Assembly: GCF_040096055.1 (NCBI RefSeq)
Contig: NZ_JBBMFK010000004.1
Location: 124,001-188,000 of the forward strand
Direction: 5' to 3'
DNA from: Pseudoflavonifractor intestinihominis
GTDB taxonomy: Bacteria; Bacillota; Clostridia; Oscillospirales; Oscillospiraceae
DNA length: 64,000 nt
Below the pieces are notes generated by a model that was given only the letters and a program-made list of their open reading frames with translations, was not told where the DNA came from and made no database searches. Position 1 is the first letter of the stretch. Every line of letters begins with the position of its first letter. This document shows positions 1 through 7,379 of this stretch, piece by piece. The position numbers were made by a program, and so were the translations under genes.

Positions 1-759
1 ATGGGCATCCTCACCGTGGGCGTGGTCACCAAGCCCTTCAAGTTTGAGGGCCGCCGCCGCATGATGCAGGCGGAAAAGGGCATCGAGGAGCTGCGCACCC
101 GGGTGGACAGCCTGGTCATCATCCCCAACGAGCGCCTCAAGTACGCCACCGACCAGAAGATCACCTTCGCCAACGCATTCGAGATCGCCGACGATGTGCT
201 GCGCCAGGCGGTGCAGTCCATCTCCGACCTGATCAGCAACACCGGCTTCATCAACCTGGACTTTGCCGACGTAACCGCGGTCATGCAGAACGCGGGCATG
301 GCCCACATGGGCGTGGGCCGGGCCGCCGGCAAGAACAAGGCCGAGGAGGCCGCCAAGATGGCCATCTCCAGCCCCCTGCTGGAGACCTCCATCAACGGCG
401 CCAAGGGCGTGCTGGTCAACGTGACCGGCTCCATGGACATCGGCCTGGAGGAAGTGGAGACCGCCGCCAACCTGGTGCAGGAGGCCGCCCACGAGGAGGC
501 CAACATCATCTTCGGCGCCGCCTTTGACGACTCCCTGGACGACGAGATCCGGGTCACCGTCATCGCCACCGGCTTCGAGGAGGTGGAGAGCAAGATCTCC
601 GCCACCCCCTTCTCCAGAGGCGGGGAGCAGAAGGCGCCTGCCGCCGCTGCCGCCGCCGCTCAGGCCCCCAAGACCCTGGAGCCCATGACGGAGGCCGACT
701 CCAAGATCGAGGACGACCCCTTCAACGACATCTTCAAGATCTTCAACCGGGGAAAATAA
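1..759 (+). CDS. ftsZ: Cell division protein FtsZ, C-terminal part (5' end outside window)
   Basis: The tubulin-like GTPase that forms the division ring. The 252 visible residues cover the second half: the VGVVTKPF strand at the left edge corresponds to roughly residue 125 of complete FtsZ, then the INLDFADV and SSPLLE segments and the GTPase-activating region follow. An alanine-rich linker (about residues 205-225) leads to an acidic tail ending DPFNDIFKIF, the likely peptide that binds SepF and FtsA partners. The ATG at base 1 is internal to the gene and is not the start. A strong terminator follows 14 bases after the stop. sepF lies elsewhere in the window. Identification is secure. Confidence 0.97.
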   Translation: MGILTVGVVTKPFKFEGRRRMMQAEKGIEELRTRVDSLVIIPNERLKYATDQKITFANAFEIADDVLRQAVQSISDLISNTGFINLDFADVTAVMQNAGMAHMGVGRAAGKNKAEEAAKMAISSPLLETSINGAKGVLVNVTGSMDIGLEEVETAANLVQEAAHEEANIIFGAAFDDSLDDEIRVTVIATGFEEVESKISATPFSRGGEQKAPAAAAAAAQAPKTLEPMTEADSKIEDDPFNDIFKIFNRGK

Positions 760-772
760 CACTGTGACGCTG

Positions 773-810
773 CACGCCGGTCTGCTCTCGGGCAGACCGG
801 CGTGGTTTTT
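773..810 (+). terminator. Rho-independent terminator after ftsZ
   Basis: Thirteen-base perfect stem (773-785 with 792-804) followed by a run of five T at 806-810. Confidence 0.9.
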
Positions 811-843
811 CGCCGGAGGCTGGCATACCTGGGGCTTCCCGGG

Positions 844-872
844 TTGCATTCCAGAAAAAACAGGCTTATAAT
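844..872 (+). promoter_or_regulatory. Sigma-A promoter of the corA leader
   Basis: TTGCAT at 844-849 and a perfect TATAAT at 867-872, 17 bases apart. Transcription would begin near 879, about 570 bases before the corA start codon, so the leader is transcribed. Confidence 0.75.
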
Positions 873-878
873 AATGTC

Positions 879-1449
879 TGCTGAATCAGCGGCAATGCGT
901 TTGATCGATGCGGTACAGCCGCATAATTCTTTCAAACGGCGCACACCGGAGGTTTGAAAGAATTTATCCATTGCCATAATGTATGTTACGATAGGATCTG
1001 CCGGACAGGCCGCCTCAGGGTTTGGCCGTGGGGCTGCCGGCGGGAGATCCGGCGAATCGCATGGAGAAGGAGTGATATGCGCCGTGAGCAGCGACCCTCT
1101 GAGTCGAACGTGGAAGAAAAACAGGACCAGCACGGCGCATGGAGGCTGAAGGGCGGAGGCGGTCCGCCCCATGTCTGCGGCGCCCATGCCGCTGGCGGAG
1201 CGCGTCACGCACCCATCCAAGGCCCGCGCCATCGCGGGATTTGGATGAGGGTATGACAGGGCGTTTTCCGCGGCGGCCTCAAAAAAGGACGCGCGGACCT
1301 CTCCCGGCAGGTGCGGGAACGGCTGCGGCCGGCGCCTCGACGGCGGCCCTTGTCCCGATCATGTGACGGACAAGGGCGGACTGCCGCATTGCGGGCGCTG
1401 CGGAGACCGAGCCTGCCTGTCCCCGGCGCGTCGGAAAGACGTGATTTGA
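879..1449 (+). ncRNA. Candidate structured leader RNA upstream of corA
   Basis: This stretch has no convincing gene. Just after the promoter there is a three-way-junction shape: outer stem 891-897 with 969-975, inner hairpins 908-913/919-924 and a perfect 13-base stem 925-937/952-964. Further hairpins are 1036-1040/1049-1053, a perfect 10-base stem 1077-1086/1131-1140, 1151-1157/1163-1169, 1177-1181/1188-1192, 1214-1220/1241-1247 with an inner stem 1223-1228/1233-1238, and a 10-base stem 1346-1355/1368-1377. I looked for the M-box (Mg2+) riboswitch core and did not find it. It could be a new regulatory leader or a separate small RNA. No strong Shine-Dalgarno sequence precedes corA. Confidence 0.45.
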
Positions 1450-2376
1450 ATGCTCTCCATCCATAAGACCATTGACAAGAAGATGACCCGGCTGGACGCC
1501 ATCCAGGACGGCTGCTGGATCAACCTGACCTACCCCACCGAGGACGAGCTGAACACCGTGTCCGAGGCGCTGAACGTGGACTCCGGGTTTCTCCGGGCCG
1601 CCCTGGACGAGGAGGAGACCTCCCGTATCGACACGGAGGACGGCCAGACCCTGATTATCATCGACGTACCTGCCGTGGAGAAGGACGACGCGGTGGTCTA
1701 CTCCACCATCCCTCTGGGCATCATCGTGACGGAAAAGCACATCATCACCGTCTGCCTGAAGGAATCCTCCATTGTGAAGGACTTCCAGGACGGTCTGGTG
1801 AAGAACGCAGAGACCCAGAAGCGGACCCGGTTCATCCTCTACATGCTGCTCCAGGTGGCCAAACGCTTCCTGCAATACCTGAAGCAGATCGACAAGATCT
1901 ACAACTACATGGAGCGCCACCTCTACAAGTCCCAGCGGAACAAGGAGCTCATCCAGCTGCTGGACCTGGAGAAGTCCCTGGTCTACTTCAACACCTCCCT
2001 GAAGGCCAACGAGGTCACCCTGGAGAAGATCCTCCGTGGCCGCATCATCACCCTCTACGAGGAGGACCACGACCTGCTGGAGGATGTGCTGATCGAGGTC
2101 CGTCAGGCCATTGAGATGGCCAACATCTACTCCTCCATCATCTCCGGCATGATGGACGCCTTCGCCTCGGTCATCTCCAACAACCTGAACGTGATCATGA
2201 AGGTGCTGACCTCCATCACCGTTTTGCTCACAGTGCCGAATATCATCTTCGGATTCTATGGAATGAACATCACCGCCGGCCTGCCCCTGGATCAGTTCTG
2301 GTGGATTCCCCTGATTTTGGCCATCCTGATCCTCAGCATCGTGGCCCTGATCCTGAAAAAACACGATTTGTTTTAA
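1450..2376 (+). CDS. corA: CorA family magnesium/cobalt transporter
   Basis: A 308-residue inner-membrane channel for divalent cations, probably Mg2+. The soluble N-terminal domain (about 1-240) leads into a long stalk helix and two C-terminal membrane helices. The signature YGMN is at residues 270-273, directly after the first helix, and the protein ends in a basic KKHDLF tail as the family does. The length matches short CorA proteins. It follows an unusually long structured leader, which suggests control at the RNA level, and is followed by its own hairpin terminator, so it is monocistronic. Confidence 0.93.
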   Translation: MLSIHKTIDKKMTRLDAIQDGCWINLTYPTEDELNTVSEALNVDSGFLRAALDEEETSRIDTEDGQTLIIIDVPAVEKDDAVVYSTIPLGIIVTEKHIITVCLKESSIVKDFQDGLVKNAETQKRTRFILYMLLQVAKRFLQYLKQIDKIYNYMERHLYKSQRNKELIQLLDLEKSLVYFNTSLKANEVTLEKILRGRIITLYEEDHDLLEDVLIEVRQAIEMANIYSSIISGMMDAFASVISNNLNVIMKVLTSITVLLTVPNIIFGFYGMNITAGLPLDQFWWIPLILAILILSIVALILKKHDLF

Positions 2377-2387
2377 CTGCGAAGTGA

Positions 2388-2423
2388 TTCCGCATGTCCC
2401 CCAACAGGGGACATGCGGAATTT
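2388..2423 (+). terminator. Hairpin terminator after corA
   Basis: Fourteen-base perfect stem 2388-2401/2407-2420 followed by a short T-rich tract. Confidence 0.75.
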
Positions 2424-2466
2424 GTATATTATGACGAAAATCTCTGGGGCCGGAGACAATTAGCAG

Positions 2467-2494
2467 TTGACAATTTGGACAAATGATATATAAT
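2467..2494 (+). promoter_or_regulatory. Sigma-A promoter of the FMN/FAD lipoprotein gene
   Basis: Consensus TTGACA (2467-2472) and TATAAT (2489-2494) with a 16-base spacer. The leader carries a 9-base hairpin at 2515-2541. Confidence 0.8.
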
Positions 2495-2592
2495 TCACAA
2501 TGTGCTGCAAAAAGCTCTGCCCTGCGGGAAAGAGGGCAGAGGGCCCAAAAGCAGCACAGAAAAAACGCGGATAGTGGAAAGGAATGCATGAA

Positions 2593-4314
2593 ATGAAGAA
2601 AAGCAAACGCGTACTCAGCCTGGTTGCGGCCGGCGCCCTGCTCCTGACGGCGGCCTGCTCCAACGCTCCCTCTGCGGAGAGCCCCTCCGGCACCCCCTCT
2701 GCCAGCCAGCCTCAGGCCAGTGAGCCCGCTCAGACCACTGCGGCCAACGGCGTCTACGAGGGCAAGGGTACCGGCTACGGCGGTGAGGTGTCCGTCCTGG
2801 TGACCGTGGAAGACGGACAGATGACCGACCTGCGGCTGCTGGACAACCATGAAACGGCTCCTGTTGTCAACCGGGCGTTCCCCATTCTGAAGGAGCGCAT
2901 TCTGGAGGCCCAGTCCCCCGTGGTGGACAGCGTCTCCAGCGCCACCTTCACCTCCTTCGCCGTAAAGGCCGCTGTGGCCGACGCTGCCAGCCAGTACGGC
3001 CAGGACTTCGGTGAGATCACCATGACCACCGCCAGCGCGGAGACCCCCGCCGCTCCCGAGGATACCTCCACCCAGCTGGTGGTGGTGGGCGGCGGCCCTG
3101 CCGGTCTCGCCGCCGCCATCTCCGCCAAGCAGAGCGGCGTGGAGAACGTGATCCTCATCGAGAAGCTGGGCATCCTGTCCGGCAACGGCAAGTTCGACAT
3201 GAACTTCTTTGACCTCATCAACTCCAAGGCCCAGCACAAGGCGGGCATTGAGTATACCATCGAGCAGTTCATCGAGGAGAAGAAGGATGCCGGCAACACT
3301 CCCGAGCGCCTCCAGGCCTGGGCTGAGGGCGAGTGGACCCTGGACGCCTGGCTCCGCGACATGGACATCCTGCTCAACCAGTCCAACGGCGGCACCAACC
3401 ACATGGCGGAGAGCGACGTCTACGCCGGCGACCACATCCAGACCGGTCTGGAGAAGGAGGCCTATGAGCTGGGCGTTGACATCCGCCTGGACAACAAGGG
3501 CACCGACCTCATCATGGAGGACGGCGTGTGCAAGGGCGTTGTGGTGGAGACCAAGGGCGGCACCTACAACATCACCGCCGACGCTGTGGTGGTGGCCACC
3601 GGCGGCTTCTGCAACAACAAGGAGCTGCTGGCCAAGTACGCCCCCGGCTATGAGGTGCTGGAGACCTCCAACTCCATGGGTACCACCGGCGACTTCATCC
3701 CCGTGTTTGAGAAGAACGGCTTCGGCCTGGAGAACATGGGCAAGATGTCCGTCTTCTCCTACATCCTCAACCCCCGCCGTGACCTGACCGGCGGCGGCTC
3801 CGGCTTCCTGCTGGTGAACAAGGACGGCGCCCGCTTTGTGGATGAGGCCTCCACCTCCGGACTGACCCTGGGCACCGCCATTCTGGCCCAGCCCGACGGC
3901 GCTGCATTCTATCTGGCTGACCGCACCCTGTATGAGGACAACTACCGCACCCGCAAGCACGTGGCCGCCGGCTACTATCAGCAGGGCGAGACCCTGGACG
4001 AGCTGGCCGAAAAGCTGGGGATCGACGCCGAGGGCCTGAAGGCCTCTGTGGCGGACTACAACGCCAACCTGCCCGAGGGCGCCCGTCCCTTTGATGCCGA
4101 GGGCCCCTACTACGGCGCCAAGGTTCAGACCGCCAACCACATGACCAAGGGCGGCGTCACCGCCGACGAGCGGGCCCAGGTCCTCTATGAGGACGGCACC
4201 GTGGTGCCCGGCCTGTATGCCGCCGGTGAGGTCACCTGGATCAGCGGCGCTTACAGCGCGGCTGTCACCTTCGGCCGCATCGCCGGCGCCTCCGTGGCGG
4301 AGGACATCCTGTAA
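2593..4314 (+). CDS. Secreted FMN-binding/FAD-dependent reductase lipoprotein (fumarate/urocanate reductase-like)
   Basis: An extracytoplasmic flavoprotein of 573 residues. It starts with a lipoprotein signal: basic MKKSKR, hydrophobic stretch, LTAAC lipobox with the lipidated Cys at residue 22. An FMN_bind domain (about 50-140) follows; its SSATFTS segment is where FMN is covalently attached to Thr in this family. Then comes an FAD_binding_2 domain opening with VVVGGGPAGLAA and ending with a GLYAAGEV segment. I chose ATG 2593 over 2584 because AAAGGA at 2578-2583 is well spaced only for 2593. Relatives reduce fumarate, urocanate, methacrylate or other enoates outside the cell, fed by electrons through flavinylated proteins. 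The substrate cannot be read from sequence. Confidence 0.88.
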   Translation: MKKSKRVLSLVAAGALLLTAACSNAPSAESPSGTPSASQPQASEPAQTTAANGVYEGKGTGYGGEVSVLVTVEDGQMTDLRLLDNHETAPVVNRAFPILKERILEAQSPVVDSVSSATFTSFAVKAAVADAASQYGQDFGEITMTTASAETPAAPEDTSTQLVVVGGGPAGLAAAISAKQSGVENVILIEKLGILSGNGKFDMNFFDLINSKAQHKAGIEYTIEQFIEEKKDAGNTPERLQAWAEGEWTLDAWLRDMDILLNQSNGGTNHMAESDVYAGDHIQTGLEKEAYELGVDIRLDNKGTDLIMEDGVCKGVVVETKGGTYNITADAVVVATGGFCNNKELLAKYAPGYEVLETSNSMGTTGDFIPVFEKNGFGLENMGKMSVFSYILNPRRDLTGGGSGFLLVNKDGARFVDEASTSGLTLGTAILAQPDGAAFYLADRTLYEDNYRTRKHVAAGYYQQGETLDELAEKLGIDAEGLKASVADYNANLPEGARPFDAEGPYYGAKVQTANHMTKGGVTADERAQVLYEDGTVVPGLYAAGEVTWISGAYSAAVTFGRIAGASVAEDIL

Positions 4315-4350
4315 GCCGCCTTTGCCGCTGAGGGCATAAATCCACCTCAA

Positions 4351-4385
4351 AAAGCGTGCTGCTCTCTGAGCAGCACGCTTTTTTG
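4351..4385 (+). terminator. Rho-independent terminator after the flavin lipoprotein
   Basis: Fourteen-base stem 4351-4364/4368-4381 with flanking A and T runs; probably works in both directions. Confidence 0.88.
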
Positions 4386-4589
4386 CACATTTTTGCGTGA
4401 ATTTGAGGACGGATGGCGAAATGTTTCATATAAAATAAGATTGAAAAACCGGGTTTTACAAAAACATTATGTATCCATTCATAAAATAGAAACAATTTCA
4501 CGGTATAATAATCAGCAAGCTATCACTTTAATCAGCGAAATTACTGGGCCGCACGGAGGCGGCGTTTCCCGGAAAAAGGAGGTCTGACA

Positions 4590-5954
4590 ATGGCAAGCAA
4601 TCCGAATTACAATGAAGTGACGCCTGAGGTGACCGAGTTGGCCAATCTGGCCCTGGCCAACAGCAGTATTTCCCCCGACGACTACGTGAAGTACGACGTA
4701 AAGCGGGGACTGCGTGATCTCAACGGTAAGGGCGTCGTTGCGGGCCTGACCGAGATATCGGAGATCGTGGCCAAGAAGCTGGTGGACGGCAAGGAGATGC
4801 CCTGTGACGGTGAGCTCTACTACCGCGGCATCAACGTGGAGCAGCTGGTCAGCGGGGCGCTGAAGGAGAAGCGGTTCGGCTTTGAAGAGACCGCCTATCT
4901 GCTCCTTGTGGGCCGCCTGCCCAACGCCGAGGAGCTCTCCGCCTTCCGGGGCCAGCTCTCGTACTACCGCTCCCTGCCCACCAATTTTGTCCGGGACGTG
5001 ATCCTCAAGGCCCCCAGCAGGGACATCATGAACTCCCTGGCCCGCAGCGTGCTCAACCTGGCCGCCTACGACGAGCGGGCGGACGACACCTCCCTGCCCA
5101 ACGTAATGCGCCAGTGCCTGCAGATGATCGCCGTATTCCCCCTGCTGGCGGTGTACGGCTACCAGGCCTACAACTATAAGGAGGGCAACAGCCTGTATAT
5201 CCACGCCCCCAGGGCGGAGCTGTCCATGGCGGAGAATATTCTGGCCCTGCTGCGGCCCGATGCGTCCTACTCCTTCTGGGAGGCCCACGTGCTGGACGTG
5301 TGCCTCACCCTCCACGCCGAGCACGGCGGCGGCAACAACTCCACCTTCACCACCCACGTGGTCACCTCCTCCGGCACGGATACATACTCCTGCATGGCGG
5401 CGGCCCTGGCCTCCCTGAAGGGCCCCAAGCACGGCGGCGCCAATATCAAGGTCATCCGCATGTTTGAGGACATGAAGGAGAAGGTGCGGGACTGGAAGGA
5501 TGAGGATGAGGTGAAGGCCTACCTCCAGGCCCTGCTGGACCGGAAGGCCTTTGACAAGGCGGGCCTCATCTACGGCATGGGCCACGCGGTGTACTCCCTG
5601 TCCGACCCCCGGGCCAATATCCTCCGGTCCTTTGTGGAGCGGCTGTCCCGGGAGAAGGGCCGCACCGAGGAGTACGAGCTCTACTCCCTGGTGGAGCGGC
5701 TGGGTCCCCAGATCATTGCGGGCGACCGCAAGATCTACAAGGGCGTGTCCGCCAACGTGGACTTCTACTCCGGCTTTGTCTACCATATGCTGGACCTGCC
5801 CCTGGAGCTGTACACCCCCATCTTTGCCCTGGCACGTGTGGCGGGCTGGAGCGCCCACCGCATCGAGGAGCTCATCAACATGGGCAAGATCATCCGTCCC
5901 GCCTACCAGTACGTGGGACACCGGCAGCCCTACAAGACCCTGGAGGAGCGCTGA
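4590..5954 (+). CDS. gltA: Citrate synthase
   Basis: Condenses acetyl-CoA with oxaloacetate. The 454-residue protein has the family blocks HAEHGGGNNS, KGPKHGGAN and GMGHAVYSLSDPRA, holding the catalytic His, His and Asp. The third block reads GHAVY where many citrate synthases have GHRVY; that change is common in clostridial forms as I recall, so I do not count it as damage. AGGAGG lies 7 bases before the ATG. A TATAAT at 4504-4509 is the best -10 in the AT-rich upstream region, with no clear -35. No other TCA genes are adjacent, so the role is probably glutamate precursor supply. Confidence 0.94.
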   Translation: MASNPNYNEVTPEVTELANLALANSSISPDDYVKYDVKRGLRDLNGKGVVAGLTEISEIVAKKLVDGKEMPCDGELYYRGINVEQLVSGALKEKRFGFEETAYLLLVGRLPNAEELSAFRGQLSYYRSLPTNFVRDVILKAPSRDIMNSLARSVLNLAAYDERADDTSLPNVMRQCLQMIAVFPLLAVYGYQAYNYKEGNSLYIHAPRAELSMAENILALLRPDASYSFWEAHVLDVCLTLHAEHGGGNNSTFTTHVVTSSGTDTYSCMAAALASLKGPKHGGANIKVIRMFEDMKEKVRDWKDEDEVKAYLQALLDRKAFDKAGLIYGMGHAVYSLSDPRANILRSFVERLSREKGRTEEYELYSLVERLGPQIIAGDRKIYKGVSANVDFYSGFVYHMLDLPLELYTPIFALARVAGWSAHRIEELINMGKIIRPAYQYVGHRQPYKTLEER

Positions 5955-5970
5955 ATCCAGAGAAAACAGA

Positions 5971-6004
5971 CAGGAGGGCGGATGCAGACGCATCCGCCCT
6001 CCTG
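5971..6004. terminator. Bidirectional terminator between convergent genes
   Basis: Perfect 14-base stem 5971-5984/5991-6004 between the citrate synthase and chromate transporter stops. Confidence 0.7.
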
Positions 6005-6022
6005 TTGCCTCAGAGAGGGGAT

Positions 6023-6595
6023 TCAGCCGGTCAGACCGGGGAAGAGCAGATAGATGACGGCGCCCAGCACGCCGGCGCCCAGCATGACCCACACCGGGTC
6101 GGGCTTCCACTTCCGCAGCACCACAAAGCCCACGAGGAAGAGGCCGACCGCCACCAGGTCGGGGAGGGCAGGCACAAAGCCGCCCTCACCCCAGAAGGCG
6201 GTGATCAGGATGGACAGGCCGGCGGAGGCGATAAGGGCCACCACGGCGGGGCGCAGCCCGTAGAGGGCGCCCTGAATGGCGGTGAGCTTCTGGTAGCGGT
6301 AGTAGAGGAAGGCCAGCAGGGAGACGATGATGCAGGAGGGGAACACACAGCCCACAGTGGCGATGATGGCGCCGGGCAGCCCGGCGATCTGGGTGCCCAC
6401 AAAGGTGGCTGAGTTGATGGCGATGGGGCCGGGGGTCATCTGGGAGATGGTGATCAGGTCGGTGAACTCGGACATGGTGAGCCAGCCGTGGCCGTCCACC
6501 ACCTGGGCCTGGATCAGGGGCAGGGCGGCATAGCCGCCGCCGAAGCTGAACAGGCCCACCTGGAAGAAGCTCCAGAAGAGCTGGAGATAGATCAT
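6023..6595 (-). CDS. Chromate transporter, second half-size subunit
   Basis: A 190-residue single-domain member of the CHR family. It has the FSFGGGYAALPL motif near the N-terminus, the QMTPGPIAINSATFVG block and about six membrane helices. Its start overlaps the stop of the upstream paralog by four bases (ATGA), so the two are translationally coupled and probably form a heterodimeric carrier. Classical ChrA is a fusion of two such domains. Chromate is the named substrate, but in gut anaerobes the real anion is unknown. Confidence 0.9.
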   Translation of the reverse strand: MIYLQLFWSFFQVGLFSFGGGYAALPLIQAQVVDGHGWLTMSEFTDLITISQMTPGPIAINSATFVGTQIAGLPGAIIATVGCVFPSCIIVSLLAFLYYRYQKLTAIQGALYGLRPAVVALIASAGLSILITAFWGEGGFVPALPDLVAVGLFLVGFVVLRKWKPDPVWVMLGAGVLGAVIYLLFPGLTG

Positions 6596-7176
6596 ACCTG
6601 CCCCTCCTCTTCTCCCGGGTTCCGGAGGCGGAACAGGGTGGCCAGAATGCCGATGGCGGCACAGGCCAGGATGATCCAGATGACGTTGACCCCCAGGAAC
6701 CAGGTGACGGCAAAGGAGACCACCATAATGACCGTGGCCAGCCAATCCCGCTGGCGGAGGATGTTGCCCGCCATGTCCACCACAACGCTGGCGATCACGG
6801 CGGCCACACCGGCCTGCATGCCCCGGAGCACGGCGGCCACCACCGGATTGGATTTGAAGGCGGAGTAGAACAGGGAGAGCACAGAGAGGACGATAAGGGG
6901 CGGCAGCACGGTGCCCAGAATGGCGACCGCGGCCCCGGGCAGACCGGCCACACGGTATCCCACCAGAATGGAGGCGTTGACCGCGATCGGTCCGGGCGCC
7001 GACTGGGCGATGGCGGTCAGGTCCAGCATCTCCTGTTCCTCCAGCCAGCCCAGATTGTCCACAAAGCGCTGCTTCATCAGCGGGACGATGACGTATCCGC
7101 CGCCAAAGGTGAAGGCGGAGAGCAGAAATGTGGACGAGAAGAGCCGCCAGTACAGGGCAGGCCCGCGTTTTTCCAT
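6592..7176 (-). CDS. Chromate transporter, first half-size subunit
   Basis: A 194-residue CHR-domain membrane protein with FTFGGGYVIVPLM near residue 25 and SAPGPIAVNASILVG in the middle, the two signature blocks of the family. It is first in a two-gene operon with its paralog, driven by the promoter at 7215-7243. As with the partner, the transported ion is inferred only from family naming. Confidence 0.9.
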   Translation of the reverse strand: MEKRGPALYWRLFSSTFLLSAFTFGGGYVIVPLMKQRFVDNLGWLEEQEMLDLTAIAQSAPGPIAVNASILVGYRVAGLPGAAVAILGTVLPPLIVLSVLSLFYSAFKSNPVVAAVLRGMQAGVAAVIASVVVDMAGNILRQRDWLATVIMVVSFAVTWFLGVNVIWIILACAAIGILATLFRLRNPGEEEGQV

Positions 7177-7214
7177 AGAAATCCCTCATTTTCGGTAAAT
7201 TGTGGGCAGCCACT

Positions 7215-7243
7215 ATTATAATACGGAAGGGGAGCGGCTGCAA
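7215..7243 (-). promoter_or_regulatory. Promoter of the chromate transporter pair
   Basis: Read on the minus strand: TTGCAG (7243-7238), 17-base spacer, TATAAT (7220-7215). Confidence 0.7.
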
Positions 7244-7282
7244 CCATGAAATCTCCGCTGCAAGGAGCGCCATAAAATCCTC

Positions 7283-7313
7283 TTGACATTCCCCCTGGAG
7301 GAGGGGTTATTCT
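7283..7313 (+). promoter_or_regulatory. MerR-type promoter with 19-base spacer and central dyad
   Basis: TTGACA (7283-7288) and TATTCT (7308-7313) are 19 bases apart, two more than normal. The spacer holds a dyad, CCCCT at 7292-7296 and AGGGG at 7302-7306. This over-long spacer with a palindrome is the hallmark of promoters untwisted by MerR-family activators. No MerR gene is visible in the window, so the regulator must act from elsewhere. Confidence 0.7.
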
Positions 7314-7379
7314 GATAGGGAAGAGACAGGCGGCCGCAGGGGCCGCCAACATGCGGGAAGACGGAAAGGAGCCGGAGCA

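Noticed and set aside
879..1449. M-box magnesium riboswitch upstream of corA
   Set aside because: Searched for the conserved GGTGAGGCTCC core and its partner segments; not found, so only a generic structured leader is claimed.
1279..4350. A 1,023-codon open frame on the minus strand
   Set aside because: It is antisense to corA and the flavin lipoprotein gene and reads as Gly/His/Val/Leu-rich low-complexity protein, a typical shadow in GC-rich DNA.
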